From an uncultured Psychromonas sp. (GTDB lineage: Bacteria; Pseudomonadota; Gammaproteobacteria; Enterobacterales; Psychromonadaceae), in the NCBI RefSeq assembly GCF_947489755.1, contig NZ_CANLFB010000019.1:37247-101246 (forward strand): 64,000 nt of DNA, written 5' to 3'. The notes under the pieces are model-generated. The model was not told the DNA's origin and made no database searches. It saw only the letters and a program-made list of their open reading frames with translations. Below are positions 61,861 through 64,000 of this stretch, piece by piece (within the stretch, counting starts at the first letter, position 1; every line of letters starts with the position of its first letter). Position numbers and translations under genes: made by a program.

Positions 61861-62379
61861 TTACAGTTTACATCGTGTATAAATAACAAAGAGTTTGCTA
61901 GGGTCTTCTTTCGCGGGTATATCATAAGTTTTTGCATCATCAGTAATATCACAAACTAAATCGCTTAATAATTCAGTTAATGTTTCACTGTCTTCAGCTT
62001 GAATGATGTTCCCATACCAGACGACTAATTCATCATCGTTAGCTGTTTTTGCATAAATATGTTGATGTAAATTACTATTAAAAAACATTTGTGATGGTTT
62101 TGAAGTACGGATAATTTTCTCTGGAAAATAGAAATGACCATTTTCATCTGTGATGACCTGATCTAAATATTCTTCTCCATAAGTTAACACCCTAAATACT
62201 TTAATGTTAGAGAGTGGTTGGCCATTATCAAGTAAAAGTCCTTGAACTTCTCTTGATAAAACAACGTCCTGCTTTTTTAAGAAACCCAACATATCCACAA
62301 ATACCAATGTTGAAACGAGTAAAAAAAACGCAATAGAAACAACCGCTATGAATCGTCTTCTTAACTTAGGTGATGACAA
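61861..62379 (-). CDS. small membrane-anchored protein, DUF6795-like
   Basis: 172 aa. One N-terminal membrane helix (about 12-32) followed by a beta-rich domain: VQGLLLDNGQPLSNIKVFRV and VITDENGHFYFPEKIIR look like the transthyretin / carboxypeptidase-regulatory strand pattern that I recall for DUF6795. The start is TTG 62379 behind a strong AGGAG. Function unknown; probably outer face of the inner membrane. No partner is evident. Confidence 0.6.
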   Translation of the reverse strand: MSSPKLRRRFIAVVSIAFFLLVSTLVFVDMLGFLKKQDVVLSREVQGLLLDNGQPLSNIKVFRVLTYGEEYLDQVITDENGHFYFPEKIIRTSKPSQMFFNSNLHQHIYAKTANDDELVVWYGNIIQAEDSETLTELLSDLVCDITDDAKTYDIPAKEDPSKLFVIYTRCKL

Positions 62380-62517
62380 GGTAATAGACTCCTCTTAAAG
62401 CATATTTATTAATAAAGCACATTCAAACATACTAATAGCTAAGTTTAAAAAGCTTCTCTATAACAAACGACACGGCAGTTAATAAAACAAACATTAACTT
62501 ACCGTATCATTTTTAGA

Positions 62518-63750
62518 TTATAGAATTTTCCATATAACAAATGCTGCAGCAAAACCGATTAAATAAAGTAACCCTAACCAAGTTAAGCTTCGCAATAATG
62601 CACTGTGTTGAATGCTCTTCTCTGAACGAACCAACTTAAAGTTAAGCCATGCAAATATTGGCGTCGTAACAAAGGCAAGTGTCATCGCAAACATTAACAT
62701 TGGCGCAAGAACCGATTTGAAGAACAATATAACCGCCATACCCGAAAAAGATTGCAGTAATAACCAAATATTCAAACTGTGTTTAGATTGCTTAAAGCCT
62801 AATAGTTTATGCGATTCATTAAGCGTACGTGCATAACCGTCAAGCACTGTTAAAGTTGTTCCAAATAAACATAAAAAAGCAATAATGGACACTAAAGGAC
62901 GTGACCATTCACCAATCGTCATGGCATACATGTCAGACAGTTGTTTGGCAAAAGCAACGCCACCTAATACAGCAGTACTACTTTGACCGTATTGTATCAA
63001 CACACCTAAGCCAAAGAAAACCAAGGCTAAGATCGCTGTTAACCAGTAGCCAACATTAAAATCAAGCAGGCCCTGTTTTCTGGTAATGGTTTGCTGTGAT
63101 TGTTTTTCTTTTAACCATAATGAACTAAGTGCAGAGACCTCAATAGGTGCGGGCATCCAGCCCATTAGCGCAACCATAAAGCCAATCATCGCTAATTCAT
63201 AAGGCGATGGTCCAATATAATCAGCAGGTGCCATAGGGCCGTTATTAAAGGCAACCATAAATGCAATCACAGTGGTGATCGTTAATATCAACATAATCAC
63301 TTTAGCGACATTATCGAGCGCTTTAAAGTGGCCAAGCAATAAGATAACTAAACAGACAGCCAAGATTAACCAACACAATACCGTAACAGGCACGATGATA
63401 GGCAAAGCATAATGCAATAAGCTAGCCGTTAACAAAATAACACCTGCAGTATTCACTACAGCGGCAATGATATTTAAAACAATAAACGAATAAAAAAACC
63501 AAGGCCCCTTACTTTGGTAACCTTCGATCAGGCTTTTACCTGTGGCTAATGTGTACTCAACACCAAAACGGAAGAAAGGATATTTAAGTATATTAACGGC
63601 AATAATTAACCAAAGCAGTTGCCAACCAAAAATAGATCCCGCTTGCGTTGATGCGACTAAATGAGAACCACCTATAGAAGCTGTCGCCATGAGTATTCCA
63701 GGGCCAAAAGCATTAAGACGTGATTTGAATGTTGAAACTGATTGATTCAT
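62518..63750 (-). CDS. Nramp-family transporter lacking the DPGN motif
   Basis: 410 aa, about 11 hydrophobic helices. Overall it resembles Nramp divalent-metal transporters, but the first-helix motif DPGN is replaced by GGSH (SIGGSHLVAST, residues 25-35). The sixth-helix MPH-type region reads MGWMPAPIE (196-204), keeping Met-Pro but not His. Canonical manganese/iron transport is therefore doubtful; it could be a diverged clade with another cation or solute. No Fur- or Mn-type regulatory site was noticed. Monocistronic. Confidence 0.75.
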   Translation of the reverse strand: MNQSVSTFKSRLNAFGPGILMATASIGGSHLVASTQAGSIFGWQLLWLIIAVNILKYPFFRFGVEYTLATGKSLIEGYQSKGPWFFYSFIVLNIIAAVVNTAGVILLTASLLHYALPIIVPVTVLCWLILAVCLVILLLGHFKALDNVAKVIMLILTITTVIAFMVAFNNGPMAPADYIGPSPYELAMIGFMVALMGWMPAPIEVSALSSLWLKEKQSQQTITRKQGLLDFNVGYWLTAILALVFFGLGVLIQYGQSSTAVLGGVAFAKQLSDMYAMTIGEWSRPLVSIIAFLCLFGTTLTVLDGYARTLNESHKLLGFKQSKHSLNIWLLLQSFSGMAVILFFKSVLAPMLMFAMTLAFVTTPIFAWLNFKLVRSEKSIQHSALLRSLTWLGLLYLIGFAAAFVIWKIL

Positions 63751-63935
63751 TTATAACCTTAAACATATATTTCTCGGGGCAGTTAACATACAGAAATTAA
63801 AGGCAATAAAAAAGAATAAGTTTTTCTAATAAGTCACAGAATTAAGTTTTTTACTTAACACTTGTTATACCATTCCGCCTAATTATGTGATCTAATGTAT
63901 TCAATTATTAACTAATTATATTTTCTTGGTGACGT

Positions 63936-64000
63936 ATGAAAAAACATGACTTTTCTGAATTGGCCAAAACACATAAAAGTGTGCGTATGAGACTGCGTTA
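63936..64000 (+). CDS. start of a possible IS630-type transposase / HTH protein, cut by window end
   Basis: The 21 visible residues run MKKHDFSELAKTHKSVRMRL and one more Arg. They resemble the N-terminus of IS630-family transposases and related HTH proteins, where LA-x(3)-K-S-x-RMR-x-R occurs. This is weak evidence from a short stretch. No terminal inverted repeat was identified upstream in 63751-63935. Confidence 0.35.
   Translation, partial: MKKHDFSELAKTHKSVRMRLR

Overview
The window is AT-rich (by eye just under 40% G+C) chromosomal DNA of a marine gammaproteobacterium. Gene orders such as fre-ubiD, rho/trxA divergent from rhlB-gppA, and zur near polA are those of the Vibrio / Moritella / Psychromonas side of the class. 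Psychromonas or a close relative is my best guess, by impression only. Core genes are packed among many small transport and catabolic modules, each with its own regulator. I saw no rRNA, tRNA, CRISPR array or prophage. The only mobile-element signs are one MITE-like repeat and a possible transposase start at the right edge.

Layout. 1-7300: TAXI-type TRAP transporter (permease cut by the window start), a divergent LysR regulator, a beta-keto acid cleavage enzyme translationally coupled to a class III aminotransferase, and D-serine dehydratase. 7400-12540: MITE-like element, then nitric oxide detoxification (YeaR-like cupin, norW, norV, divergent norR with a sigma-54 promoter and three NorR-type sites). 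13000-16850: lipoprotein 5'-nucleotidase, a small thioredoxin-like protein and a chemoreceptor. 17160-22620: short ethanolamine operon (eutB-eutC-permease) with an EutR-like regulator, then zur. 23250-34530: polA, an acyltransferase, fre, ubiD, rho, trxA, rhlB and a short GppA. 34970-42290: a lipoprotein gene, then the glycerol / glycerol-3-phosphate regulon (glpF, glpK, glpR, glpT, glpQ). 42935-45304: a secreted metallo-beta-lactamase / DUF1566 / EF-hand protein. 45730-51060: choline-to-betaine operon betI-betB-betA plus a short BCCT transporter preceded by an 11-codon mini-ORF, all behind a 30-bp BetI-type palindrome. 51228-53933: MarR regulator and a chemoreceptor paired with a separate sensor-like protein. 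54276-61385: phytase/esterase-like periplasmic protein, and a sugar ABC transporter with a LacI regulator. 61861-64000: a small membrane protein, a non-canonical Nramp-family transporter, and the partial transposase-like ORF.

How the genes fit together. Several modules converge on phospholipid head groups: GlpQ can release glycerol-3-phosphate plus choline or ethanolamine, GlpT/GlpK/GlpF handle the glycerol part, BetBA the choline and EutBC the ethanolamine. The best candidates for undescribed biology are the aminotransferase / keto-acid cleavage pair (with a substitution at a catalytic position), the metallo-beta-lactamase / DUF1566 / EF-hand protein, the two-gene chemoreceptor, the mini-ORF in front of the unusually short BCCT transporter, and the Nramp-like protein lacking the family's metal-binding motif.

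Limits. Everything comes from reading the sequence and recalled family knowledge; no search or folding was run. Start codons were moved from the longest ORF where a ribosome binding site or family length argued for it, and each move is stated.
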